Positions 33,188 through 44,549 of a stretch of 64,000 nt of DNA are shown piece by piece. A program made the position numbers and the translations under genes. Within the stretch, counting starts at the first letter, position 1. Each line of letters starts with the position of its first letter. The DNA is from Metellina segmentata. Lineage: Eukaryota; Arthropoda; Arachnida; Araneae; Tetragnathidae. The DNA is taken from positions 10,230,432 through 10,294,431 of the forward strand of contig OX375880.1 of the NCBI GenBank assembly GCA_947359465.1, read 5' to 3'. Under the pieces are notes generated by a model. It had not been told where the DNA came from. It did no database searches and saw nothing but the letters and a program-made list of their open reading frames with translations.

Positions 33188-33191
33188 TTAA

Positions 33192-33348
33192 AGCCAAGTT
33201 CACATGAGGTGTTTCATTGCGCGTATGGCGAGACTAGCAAGGGGTCCCGAAATTAAATTAAGTTGATGTATTCCTCTAATTCAAGTATTTATCTTACCTT
33301 GAAAGCCTCGCCATACGCGAGTTTTACGCGCCTCATATGAACGGGGTC
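33192..33348. mobile_element. 157-bp MITE, TTAA-flanked
   Basis: Left end 'agccaagttcacatgagg' and right end 'cctcatatgaacggggtc' are imperfect inverted repeats. The inner blocks 'gcgtatggcgag' and 'ctcgccatacgcg' pair exactly. Flanked by TTAA at 33188-33191 and 33349-33352. Confidence 0.75.
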
Positions 33349-33671
33349 TTAATCTTTAGAAAAACAAGACGCTGTGGTTCCATGTGAGACTACGGATTCC
33401 GCGTTAGTACAAAAAAGTGCTAGATTATTTATTTATGACAAATGAACTAATTCTACGTGCTTGATAGACAGTGGTAGCGAATGCTGTGTTTCGCCTGTTT
33501 CACAGCCCAACAACGTAAGTATTCCACAAGCAGTGTACAACTTTGTACGTTGCGAATAATTCTCAAGTTAAAACCTACGGTAGAAAACATTAAAATTAAC
33601 ATTAAACATTCGACGTTCGGTTGCTTGGGATATCATACTCGTTGATGTCACTTCTCCCATAATTGGAAAAC

Positions 33672-33806
33672 TAAGTAACGTCGTACTAGAGCAACACAAC
33701 GACGATCCGGGATCAACCCCTAAGGGAAAGCCACGTCATTTTGAACCCCGCTCAGATGACGAGGCAACACCTCAGCAGACACCCCATTTCACAAACTTCC
33801 GCAATT
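33672..33806 (-). repeat. SINE fragment with deletion
   Basis: 'aacgtcgtactagagcaac', a shortened middle, then 'ctcagatgacgaggcaac' and 'acaaacttccgc'. It lies downstream of the Gr gene. Confidence 0.78.
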
Positions 33807-33867
33807 CACATCAGAATGGATTTTCTGTGCAGTAATGACCGCGATGCGCGAATATCAAATGTGTGAA

Positions 33868-35037
33868 TTAAGTTTGAAGTGTTCCATTCTCAAAACAATT
33901 ACAATGTTCTTCTTTGACGTTTCCGAGCGTTCCCAAGAGGATCCCGTACGTCAGCAAACCACCGATTCCGCTGGTCACCAGAGACCTCCTGATGTCGTAC
34001 ATCTTTCACAGTGTCAACTTGTTGCATCGATGCGAGTTCTTCCTCACGAGAGCTTCGATCTCCTGGTAGAGAGACGGAATCGCTCCTGGAAGAGAATCCC
34101 CCCTCTTCTGCAATTGTTCCACGGCCTCTGCGGCCAGCGACCCCAAACACAGGACCTTGAGTATCACGAACGTACACACAATAAGGGCAAAAAAGTAAAC
34201 GATGATCGTCAGAATGCTCGTGCGGGGAGCGAAGGCGAATTTGTAACCAACCCAAAACAGGGTCACGCTGCAGGAGCAAACGGTGAGAAGCAATGGCAGA
34301 CAAAAGGCGTCGTCCACCCGTTGGAATGCGTCGCAGGTATTCTCGTAGATGCCAATCAAGTGTCTGTAATCTTGTTTGGCCATCGGCTTTTGCAGGTTGA
34401 GGGTCAGGCAGATGCAGCACCTCTTCAGAAAATCGCACACAGTACTGTAGTAGAGGCAGAAAAAGCAGACAAGCAGATTCGAATGAGTCAGGTAGAAGAT
34501 ATTGAAGGTTTCGAAAACCAGCTTTTGCCAGTTACCCGATTGATCGGGATCCCACGCAAATCCAACGACGAAAAGGTCGAAGCTCAAAACAACGTTCAAA
34601 GCTACGACCATGACTGAAGTGGCGACGCAGTGTCTACATGTGTTCAGATACATCTGCTCGAAATACCTTGGCGTCAGTTCGTGGGAAATGCGTCGTAAGT
34701 CTTCGAGCACGGAAGAGAACTTTTCGCGTTGACGATAGAGCGAAAAATATGTTAGACAATACATCACGCACTCAAACAAGGCCACCAAAATAACTTTCTC
34801 GAATTTCGAAATTACGAAGTACGCAAGATAAGAGATATTTGCAACGTAAAGGAAAAAAGAGAAGAATTTGGGACATTTATAATGGAAACGTCGTTCATCG
34901 GTATTATCCTGTAAGGACTGCAATGGTAAAATATCCACGCCCACGATGTGCAGTCCTTTGAAAATGGGAAAAAACGGTTTCTGAAGCAGCTCAGTAGTGT
35001 TTCTGTGCATCAGCACTAATTTCGTTGGTTCCGTCAT
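33868..35037 (-). pseudogene. gustatory receptor family (7tm_7) gene with in-frame TGA before TM7
   Basis: Chemoreceptor of the arthropod Gr superfamily, a seven-helix ligand-gated channel of sensory neurons. Single exon. Met at 35035-35037; 343 codons to TGA at 34006-34008, then 45 more open codons in the same frame to TAA at 33868-33870. Hydrophobic segments match the family: about residues 60-80 ('FFSFFLYVANISYLAYFV'), 85-105, 155-180, 195-220, 255-280 and 288-315. The seventh helix lies after the TGA: 'SLVTSGIGGLLTYGILLG', containing the family's TY motif at the expected place. With the TGA ignored the length is about 388 residues, normal for a Gr. No splice signals remove the stop. The gene sits inside the 9.5-kb inverted-repeat segment. 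It may be a pseudogene, a null allele, a sequencing error or (unproven) a readthrough gene. Strong for the family; ligand unknown. Confidence 0.87.
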
Positions 35038-35039
35038 TT

Positions 35040-35705
35040 TGACTCGATGCCGAACCCTACTTGCTGCTTGAGGTCGCTTTAAATGTTATGAACACAAGTC
35101 AAGCTGCTCAGATTTGCCCAAACGAGTGGATCGTAGAAGGTATGAGTGAAAAATAGTCTAGACATTTGTTGTGTGGAAATAAATATATAATGTTTTTTCG
35201 ATCGTTAAGCAAGTTTTGTTCAAAGCTTTTTGTTAAATTTGTGATATTTCTTCGTGACGCATAGTTACTGAAGTCAATAGAAATCAATACTCGTAAACTT
35301 CGTCTTTTGTTAGTTATCAATACGCGTGGTCTACTGAATGGAACATTGTTGTTTTCGTTAAATTGATTTCATAACGTAATGGAAAGATTTCCTCCGTTTC
35401 CTAACCCTCAGACTTTGACAACATTTCCCATTATTTCTTTTACCTCACAACAGAGTTCAAGACTAAATCAAAAACTTCTACGAGATGAAAGAATTCATGG
35501 TTCGTTAATAACATTTTGTAATCAGTTCCTTGAGTTATTATTTAGGAGATATCTGGTTAGAGAAATCTTTAGTAAGATTATTTTGTACTTATTTATACTT
35601 AGGTTAGAATTCTTTAGTAAGATTTTTTGTAGTAATTTCCAAATGGTTAGAATGGTTTTGAAAGGTTTTTTTTCTAGTCATTTATATATATACTTATATA
35701 TAATG
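35040..35705. other. no gene seen, upstream of the Gr gene
   Basis: Presumed promoter side of the Gr gene plus AT-rich sequence up to the right arm. No clear TATA/initiator pair can be defended. Confidence 0.35.
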
Positions 35706-36802
35706 GCCGATTTTACAAAAAAGTACTTAACAATGCCAGTCAATATGTTTTTTTTATTTGTTTTGCTTTTCTTCGCTGTGAAATGGTTTGAGCGTAGGAA
35801 ATGAAATCTGTGATATCTCGAATCAAACGAAAGTCATTCTTCACAGAAAGTGGCGTTCGTGTTGGAAAAAATATGAGTTTCAATTTAAAATTATTCATTT
35901 ATTGAAAATCATATTTTTAGGTATAGATCTAATGTGAAATTTTCCGCAGATTTCAAATCCGTTGAAAATTGTACTCTATCTTTTACGATCAAGGAGATAA
36001 AAAAAAAACTACGTAACTAAAGTTTAAACTTTATTTGTTTTTTTAGTCTGGTGACAAATCTTTCTCCGCAAAATGAAAACGGAAGCGGAAAAAATACATT
36101 TAGAATCTGCTAACTTTTTATGCACTGTTATTCCAAAGAAGACAATAATAATTAAATTCCAATAAATTATTTTTTAAATGTTTTAGATTGAATTTTAAAA
36201 TTCAGGCTGGACACAAAAATTGCAAAAACTTCGGACTACCCGTGTGCCAAATTTCATTATTGTAAGTGCAATAGATTCGTCCGGATATTGCGTAGTGGAG
36301 GTCGGACACTTCATTTTATAATAACAGAGATTTGACGTGCAAAGTTCCCCAAGACCACTAATATAGACCATCTAAATACACATGGATGGACACATCAATT
36401 TTGACACTAATATGGGCAGATTACATTTTCACAACTAAGTTTTAATCGTCAACTATGTATAGCAAAACACACAATGCTTACAAATAGACTACTTAAATAA
36501 TAGTATCACTTTACAATCCGAAGAAATATAAATATTTCTATGTTCCGATCCCCGACCCGTTTCTTAACGATGACCCCGGTGATTGATTGAACGTCGAGCA
36601 AGGGAACGAAAAAACGCCGTCCAAATAGAGCGAGCACGAGCACTTGCTTTCCTTTGATGTACCGACTAGAAGCGGATCATTTTGCTCGTGCTCAAAATGT
36701 TCGTTCACCGTCTACACTGAACGAGCTGCCAATCAAACCTGTCTCCGGGGTTAATCAATCATCCATGTTTTGCTCTGCTTCTCCGGTGTGGACGCGGCTT
36801 TG

Positions 36803-38225
36803 GGCTTGGCAAGAACAGGAGTTCCGAGGACACGTGCAGGGATGCGATCGACTGGGAATGCTCGTTTCTCGGTGGTCACGAATCCCCTCTTTTCACCTCG
36901 ACAGTGCGGAACCAGCTCTGCCCGAAGACGACGGGTCTCGACCTACCTTACTGCCCGACGCAGAAGGAGGTGTTCCTCACGAAAAATCCATCGTTCATCC
37001 CTCAGGACACCTTGACGATTCGATGTCGCTTGTGGAGGACCCGTGGTGACGTCGAATTCCCCGGACGCTGTTTCGCCCGCACCCGAATCTCAGTTCAGAA
37101 GATGTCCATCGTGTGGCCCATCGGGGGCTTCAGCACGCTCCCTCTGAACAGGTGTTCGAGCACCCCTATCGAACTGTTCCCCGAACAGCTCGAGAGCTAC
37201 ACTCTGCTATTCTCGCTGTCGGGTACAGCTTTCGTCTTCGAGAGCACGAGTCGTGATCGAGGCCGACACGCTCAAACGCGTCACCCTGGCAACTTGCAAA
37301 GTATCGATCCTGAGCAGCCGCGGGAAGACGAGGAAGTGGACCAAGGCCAAGCACTGGTTCACCGGCAGCGGACGGTCGTGGAACTTCCCTCTTCACGAGG
37401 CGAGAGCTCGTGGAGAAACAGGCCCGCTACTTGCCCGGAGACGTACTGACACAGCTGCTGGGGTTCGTGGTGTCCTCGAAAGGCTCCAATCTGGTGGATT
37501 ACACCTGCTGCCGACTCGGGAACGGGAAGGAGGAATTCCTGATCGACCCCGTTTTCGGGAGCGGATCGACAGGCATGACCAGCATGGATCGAACACGAAG
37601 CAGAACCACCTTGCCGTCGACGAGCAGAAGAGGGATTCCGCGTCTCTTCTGAGGGACGACCTCCTGTCGCTGTACAGGGACCACACCCTGAGTGACTTCA
37701 AACTCCGCTCGGGTGACATCACCTTCCCCGTCCACAAGAACGTCCTGAGTGTCCGGTCTCCCGTCTTCAGGGCCATGTTCTCCAGAGACGTCGGAGTCGT
37801 CCAAGTTCCTGGTCGTCCAGGATGTGGACCCCCGCACGCTCAACCGGATGCTGACCTTCCTGTACTCGGGCATTGTGGACGACCTGCAGTGGGAGAAGGC
37901 AGTGAAGCTCTATTACGCGGCAGTCAAGTACTAGGTACTCTCCCTGAAGCAGGAGTGCTCGACCGTCTTGATGGCTAGCATCGGCATCGCGAACGTGTGC
38001 GACATCTTGGTACTGGCAGACAAACACCAGGACGAACAGCTGAAACCGTTCGTCCACGATTTTATATTGAAGCGCTACGATGAGGTTGTGGTCTCCGAAG
38101 AATGGGACAAGTTTCTGGAAAGTGATACTAATTTGGCGGGGAAAACGATGCAGCAGGTGTACAAGAAAAAGCTTTTAGTCACGACAACCAACAAGATCAT
38201 CCAGAACTCAGGTCCTCAGTCCTGA
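36803..38225 (+). pseudogene. MATH-BTB (TD and POZ-like) gene, 3' part with frameshifts and a stop
   Basis: Continues the protein cut at 27314. First frame to about 37250: 'AIDWECSFLGG', 'KEVFLTKNPSFIPQDTLTIR' and 'CFARTRI' finish the first MATH domain, and 'SIVWPIGGFSTL' opens a second. Then shifts occur near 37250, 37405, 37590 and 37795. Fragments, in order: 'TLKRVTLATCKVSIL', 'EKQARYLPGDVLTQL', BTB domain 'LYRDHTLSDFKLRSGDITFP' with 'VHKNVLSVRSPVFRAMF', and 'LTFLYSGIVDDLQWEKA'. A TAG at 37932-37934 replaces a codon in 'AVKY-VLSLKQECS', and the BACK-like tail 'FVHDFILKRYDEVVVSEEW' ends at 38225. In family terms MATH binds substrate and BTB binds CUL3. The lesions show the locus is dead, independent of the insertion. 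Confidence 0.88.
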
Positions 38226-40302
38226 GACAGTAAGTAAAGTGACAGATACATGAAAAATAACTGCATAATCGTATGAGAAAGGGAGAAGCTTGGCTCTCTG
38301 GGGACCAGACAAAATAGTCCTGATGCCGAAACTAAGTTTATGTATTTAAATTTACAACTATTTAAATAATACGGAAAAAATGTTTTCTTCTCAGTACCAT
38401 ATTAATTTCATCAATCTGTTATTACTCATAAAATTAATTTTTGGTTAAAGTTAATTACTGTTCATAAATATCATATATAATTACTCATACTTTAATTTTG
38501 TGGTAAAACGAATTTACCCTCACACACAAACACTCCGCATCGTCTGAAAGGTTCCATTTAAACCATTGGTTATAACTTGTTCCGGACCTGCATTCGCTCC
38601 GTGTAAGAGGGACCTTAGTGAACATGGGGTCGGGCTCATGAGATACCCAAACGATATCATCTCTATTCCATTCTCTCTTCCTCCCTTTCAAGATATTTTC
38701 CGTTTGAGGTTGTCTCGAGTTTGGCCAAATATGGCCCTTGCGCCATAGAAACCTAAAAACGAACAACTGACCACCGTTAAACACTGTGGATGTAGTGAAG
38801 AGATTATGCCACTCAGTTCAACCGGCTGTGAATATTCGTAGTGGTTCGGAATTCAATCCAAGCTGTAGATATCGATCTGATTTAGCTCACATAAAAAAAA
38901 CGACCGTATAGCGAGGAACGGAGCCAAACGTGGTTGATCAATCTCAATCCCTTAAATATGAATTGTTAGTATTCAAGATTTAGTTTTTAAAATGGGGTAA
39001 TAATTACTCTACTTTATAGATAGAATTTTGTCTGTGTGTGTGTTATCCGGGCTGGATAATCATCCACTCCATAATACCACTTGTTAACCTGTAGTCTTCC
39101 CTGTATGATTTTAAACCAGTTTTGACCTTCTTGACCTATGGGATCTTTTCTAGGATTCTTTCAGCCTATAGAGATGTATTTATTAGAAATCTCGAGAATC
39201 TCATTCTCTCCGTATACATTTGAAACGAAACTAAAAGTCTCTGGCACACAATTGAAGACCTCACTTGGTGGTTTGGTTACAGACATGTGGAATTATATCA
39301 ACAACAACAATTTAAACAAACAATTTAACGACAAATATACTAATCCCCAGACGTTTGCAGGATGACCAGGACATCGACAACAGCAAAGTTCGAATTCATA
39401 TTCTACAGAATCGAAATTGGTACCCTGCCAAAAGAGGACAAAAATATTTACGAGCGATGCAGCCCCCTCTGAAGTGATTATTTTCTTTAGAGCGCTAAGT
39501 ACAGAGTGTGTGTGTATTTTACTAGATCAATATCTATAATGAGAATGGCCTAATGGATTCCGAGAGAGCTAACAATCATGTATTAAACCTCTATGTGGAA
39601 TCTGAATAGAATAAATATAAAAGTATTCTGGAAAACATTTCTTCCGAGAGAATTCACAAGATTAATATTCATTTCTGAAATGCCGCTCTTCTAGACATAG
39701 CCGCATGAGGGTGCTGACATGATTTATAAGTAGTCTGAGCATTGTTATTGAGATGAGTTTAACAAATTGTGACCAACCTATCGACTTGTAGCCACGCGAT
39801 TGCTTTGTGAAAAAATTGACTTGATTGACCAGCTTAGCATCTTATTGCCTTGGTAGACACTATAAGATCTTACGACATGGTAGATGTGACAGTGGACGTT
39901 ACTGTAGATTGGCGACAAAAATGATGAAACTTCCAAAGTCGAACCCTAGGTCACGTGGACCAATCATATGATGAATCAACGAATGGGCGTTTTCATCCGT
40001 CCCGTGAACAATCAAGTGATGAATGTTCCGGGAGATGAAAAAAGTCCAGGGGGTCAGTTACTATTAGTATGGTAACATGATTCCGGGCACATAAAAATGT
40101 TACTATGGTTTACTTCACTTTTATACTTCGTCTATGGGCGCTGAGACTGCTCGTCTTCCGCCTCTGTGTTTGAAATGAAACTTAATGAATCGTTTTAGGG
40201 ATTCCAGCCCGCAACATATCTGATCTAAACAGAATATAGAGTGAGATACTAGTTAAAATAAATCTTATAAGTCGCATACGAATCAAACTGTTTCACAAAC
40301 CT
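38226..40302. other. 2-kb stretch without a supported gene
   Basis: A 75-codon frame at 39138-39365 (+) and others of 60-100 codons were checked and match nothing. AT-rich, low repeat density. It could hold regulatory sequence or small exons that I cannot see. Confidence 0.4.
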
Positions 40303-40306
40303 TTAA

Positions 40307-41010
40307 GGGGGTCCGGGACACATTGAAAAAATAATTTTATTAATTAATTTAGATTTTTGAATTTTTTTATACTGATTACCCATCGATCTAATAAACAAAA
40401 TCACAACACAAAATTTTTCCAAAAGTTTAAAAAAAATTTTTAATTAAAATGTTTTGAAAAAAATGAGAGGTCTTTTTAAATTGCTAAAACTTAAAATATT
40501 CTTGATCAATTTTCAAAATTCTTGCAGTAAATTATTCACAAATTTATAAACTTTAATTTTGATTCATCAATGTAAAAAATATTAATTTAATAAAAAATAT
40601 TAAAAATTTTAAGGTACTTTTTTTTAAGTCATATTTTTAAAAGTAAATATTTGTTTCAAATTTGCTGAATCAGAATTAAAGTATAATGTTTGAAAAACAT
40701 ATATTCCAAATTTCAACCCTTAAACTTTATCGGTTTTCGACTTATAGCAATTTGAATACAGGAAATCTTGAAAAAATGTATCATGGAGAAAACGCATTTA
40801 AAGTTTGAAAGACAAATGTTGTTGCCATGACAATAACTGTCAAGAGTGTTAGATTTTCAAAACAACGCACCACAAAAATTGTTATATCTAGTTCTAATTA
40901 AGATAAAAACATGATTTAGACGTCATTTTAAGCAGAAAAACACAGAGAATTTTTTAAAATAATAAAAAAAAAACTTCGAAAAATTGACTTTTTTTGTGTC
41001 CAGGACCCCC
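40307..41010. mobile_element. TTAA-flanked non-autonomous DNA element, 704 bp
   Basis: Left end 'gggggtccgggacac' and inverted right end 'gtgtccaggaccccc', flanked by TTAA at 40303-40306 and 41011-41014. TTAA targeting points to the piggyBac or Kolobok superfamily. No coding sequence. Same family as the 56042-63247 element. Confidence 0.82.
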
Positions 41011-41689
41011 TTAAATGATCAATCTACCATTTTACAATCTGACCATAGAATGTGGCGCATAGTCTGAAAAGTGAACAGTTATTTCTGTATAATTTATTGC
41101 TCCTATTTCTAATATGCATGTAACTAAACAATTATTTGGGTAAAGCTACAGTCTACGTTTATGAGCGGTGGCAACGTCATTGGCGATTTTTATTTTTGTT
41201 TTTGGCGAACTTTTAAAGTCGCCAAAGTAAAAATTATTTCAAAACTCTTTTTTCTTTCAAAAATATTTTTCTTTTTACAACGGAAAATGAAAGTTTGAAA
41301 ACACGTTTAAGAACGTTTCCAAAAGTATATATATATTTTAAACTTTCGCAAAAAGTAGTAAGCTTAAACACATTTCAGAACACATTTGTGAACCAGCAGA
41401 AAAACTAAGATGGGAATGTTGGGTAAGAATACCCTGAAACTTATCATTTACACTAAATACAGTAGGCTGTTTGAAAAGAAAAAGATTTTTAAAAGAAAAA
41501 AAAGCAAGAAATAATACAACCTGATACATCAAAAAAATTACGAAAACGAATTAAAATTGAGAAAAAAATTACGAAACAAGAATATTCTACAAATGCGAAA
41601 AACAATACAAGACAGAAATTATCATGAAATAAAAATTCCACAACTGTAGAAATAAAAATAAATAAACCAATGGTATCAAAGAAAAATAT
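41011..41689. other. no gene seen
   Basis: AT-rich with chance frames. Confidence 0.4.
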
Positions 41690-41860
41690 TTAAAAGGACC
41701 AATGCAATCAAAGGATATTTTAAAATCAAAATAACCAATGGAAGCAAAGAAAAAATTTCAAACGAAAAATGAAATCAAACGATTTAAACAGAATTTGGAA
41801 GAATTTTCTAGAATATTCAAAATGAAAATTGAAAGTTATAGTTTGCCGAGGTTGCCATGA
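41690..41860. repeat. dispersed AT-rich repeat (pair with 735-840)
   Basis: 'accaatgcaatcaaaggata', 'ttctagaatattcaaaatga' and 'gttgcc' occur in the same order as at 735-840. Confidence 0.5.
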
Positions 41861-42334
41861 AAACCACAATAACCATAAAGACAGATGGGTTGCCTTAATC
41901 TACCGTAATCGCTACTAGAAGTGCGCCAAAAAAAGTAGTAGTACATACACGGTTTTCCTGTTATTACTTTAAGAACCAGTATCATGCGTTTCTTACACTA
42001 ATAATGCATAACTTCTTGTGTAGTAGAATGAAATAACTGCTACGTTTTACTTTTCTAGCAAAAAATTTTACGTATGCCAGTTAATACGATAGTTGAATTA
42101 ATTTTAAAACTAACTGAACCCGTATGAATTATTCGTACAGAAAATATTCCTTAAATGTTAATTAGTTTCCAAAGAATGGATTTAAATACCTAAGATTGTA
42201 TATTGATCTAAAGTTGATTAAGTAGCATTCATATCCATAAAATTAAAATTTGACTAAATTTTTGTCATCAGATACGTGTTCTGGTTATAACCAAAAAACG
42301 TATAACCATCTGTCATCCCTGCTTTTCTTATTTT

Positions 42335-42530
42335 GTACATGAATTTAACCAAGAATATTTTTTGTAATGTTTGTATACAAAGTTGAGATCAAGAATATTT
42401 TTTGGTTGTGTTTGCACATGAAGTTGACCAAGAATATATTTTATCGTGTTTGTACACAAAGTTGACCAAGGATATTTTTTTAGTGTTTGTATAAAAAGTT
42501 AAGACCAAAGATATTTTTTGTTGTATTTAT
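42335..42530. repeat. five-copy tandem repeat, ~39-bp unit
   Basis: 'accaagaatattttttg' variants begin at about 42348, 42388, 42427, 42466 and 42504, each followed by 'gtttgtacacaaagttga'-type sequence. Confidence 0.75.
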
Positions 42531-43123
42531 ATGTAGAACAAATAAAAATTTGTACGCAAAATTGGAATTTTATGTATATTCTTGAGACAATTGTTGTTGT
42601 TGACTTCGATAAACGAAATTGTAACATTTTTCGAGTGTTAAACTCTTGACATGGGAACGTGCAATTACTTTTTTGACCGTATTTGTTCTATTTTTAATAA
42701 CAAATTAGTCGTACAGAGGGTGATAGTTTTCAACTCAATGGTAGCTTGCAAATTCTATTTTGTTCTATTATGATTGGTAAAATAAAAACCTGTTTTTGCG
42801 CGCTTTGTCACATGTTTTCATGGCTCGGAGAATTTTTATCATTCAGTGCTTAGCTTTTTGCATGTACAATACAAAGTCCCAATATACCTATTTTGCGTTT
42901 TCAATAGTAAAATACCATATATATAAATAGGAATTATTTTTAAAATTGGAAAAAAAATCTTTTTAATACAATGCAACACAAATTTTACTTTCAAATTTTC
43001 TAATTTTTCTGTGTGGTATTTATTTTGACCATGGTTTTCGGACCTCCGGATTTGGGACTATTTTATTTTTACTGATCTTTTTTCGGCTTTACAAGTAATA
43101 CAAACTATTTTTACCATAAAATA
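42531..43123. other. no gene seen
   Basis: AT-rich. It may be 5' flank of the acidic frame at 43124. Confidence 0.35.
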
Positions 43124-43294
43124 ATGGCTGATTCAGAATGTATGCAGCTAATTTCTTCGGACTGTGATTCGGAATCAGAATCTGAAATATCTGTCAATGA
43201 GTCTGAGAGTAGTGAAAGCTTTCTAGATGACTTCGAGACTAGTGACTCTGGTAGTAGTACAGAAGGATTAAGTCAAGCAATTTTTTTAAATTAA
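43124..43294 (+). CDS. short acidic Ser/Glu/Asp-rich open frame (56 aa), function unknown
   Basis: Not recognised with certainty. Contains 'DCDSESESEISVNESESSES' and 'DDFETSDSGSSTEG'. Strongly acidic, Ser-rich N-termini of this kind are typical of piggyBac-like transposases, so it may be the start of a piggyBac-derived gene. The frame closes with TAA before a good 5' splice consensus (GTAAGT at 43302-43307), and the Tc1 relic begins 40 bp later. Low confidence. Confidence 0.3.
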   Translation: MADSECMQLISSDCDSESESEISVNESESSESFLDDFETSDSGSSTEGLSQAIFLN

Positions 43295-43334
43295 TAAGAA
43301 GGGTAAGTAAATGTAATTGTTATCGAAAAATATA

Positions 43335-44549
43335 CACTCAGGAACATTGAAAATAGCGCAATAAGAAGGAAGAAAGGTACAGTCACGAAACTGCAAATAA
43401 GTACAGTGAGGTCCGTTATGCAAATCCTCCAAGTTTGGTTCACACAACCTGCAGTGGCAATGAGGAAGTGGGACCGGCAAACAGTGGAAGATTCATAAAC
43501 ATGACGATCACAATCCGACTCTATGAGGACTTTAGTAAGCGAAGAATGCCAGGTAGACGAGTGAGAAGACATTTCTCACAGCTAAGCGAGTTTGAGAGGG
43601 GCCTCACCATCGGCATGAAAACCGCAGACTGGTCGACGCGCCGTGTTGCTCGCATGGTCGATCGTTCGGAGTGTGCCGAGAGAACATGTTGGGAGCAGTG
43701 AACACGACATGGTACCCACGTGCGGCGAATCAGGTCTGGAGCGACCAGGAAGACGACGAGGCGAGAGGATGGAAGGATAGAGCGGCAAGCGCTCGTGGAT
43801 CGCACAGTGACTCGTTCTACGATACAATCAGATGTAGGGATGCCAGTTGTTCCACAAACCATTTCCAGGCGCCTTGTAGAAGCGAATCTGCAATTCTAGC
43901 GCCCTTTTCGTGTACTGCCTTTAACATCGAAACATCGTCGACTCCGTCTATAGTGGTGCCAAGACAGAGCGACGTGGAATGCTACAGATTGGCAAAAAGT
44001 GGTGTTTAGGGATGAATCCCGGTTCGTTTTGGGGACAGATGATAATCAGGTACGGGTGTGGAGGCGCCCTGGTGAACGGTACAATTCCATCCACGCTGTC
44101 GCGCGACACACTGCCCGCACAGCAGGCGTAATGGCCTGGGGGCCTATAGCCATGATAGCCGGTCCACTCCACTTGTAGTACGTGGAACTTTAACGTGCCA
44201 GCGTTATATTGATGACATTCTTTGACCCCATGTGGGACCTTTTCTAAATGATCTTCCAGGGGCAATTTTCCAGCAAGATAATGCTCGTCCGCATACAGCT
44301 GGAGTTGATCAAAACTTAATACGTCATGTTCAGACTCTTCGATGGCCGGCCCGCTCCCCGGACTTGTCCCCTATAGAGCATGTGTGGGACCAGCTGAAAC
44401 GCCAGATACCGCCGTGTCACTTTGTACATGATTTGAAGGTGGGTGTTCAAGATTTGTGGGCTCATCTGCCTCAGGATAACATCAGACGTTTAATCAACTT
44501 AAACCGGAGCTTAAGAAAGAGGTGCAGTTATCTAGCAGCCGTAATGTAG
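43335..44549 (+). pseudogene. Tc1-like transposase relic (fourth family)
   Basis: Left terminal repeat 'cactcaggaacattgaaaat' follows TA at 43333-43334; no right inverted end was found. From Met at 43546, 'MPGRRVRRHFSQLSEFERG' starts the HTH domain and stops at 43699-43701. Later pieces in shifted frames are 'VVFRDESRFVL' (first Asp, about 44000-44030), 'AGVMAWG' and, open from 44232, 'FQQDNARPHTAG' and 'PDLSPIEHVWDQLK', with second Asp and Glu 32 residues apart by my count. Several stops and frameshifts make it inactive. Confidence 0.88.

Larger units (their letters stand above)
27315..36802. mobile_element. 9.5-kb segment with ~1.1-kb inverted arms, inserted in the MATH-BTB gene
   Basis: Left arm 27315-28402 and right arm 35706-36802 are inverted copies with only occasional mismatches by eye, ending in 'gaagccgcgtccacaccgga' and 'tccggtgtggacgcggctt'. 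No clean TSD was seen. Between the arms are a 3.4-kb element with 9-bp TSDs (29113-32529), a small inverted-repeat element (33192-33348), a SINE fragment and the Gr gene (33868-35037). No transposase frame is visible. A third, diverged arm lies at 25856-26440. Alternatives to transposition: an inverted duplication with rearrangement, or a mis-assembly around two arms. Confidence 0.75.

Noticed and set aside
33835..34617. 260-codon plus-strand frame opposite the Gr gene
   Set aside because: It is the shadow of the Gr coding sequence; low-complexity composition and no family resemblance.
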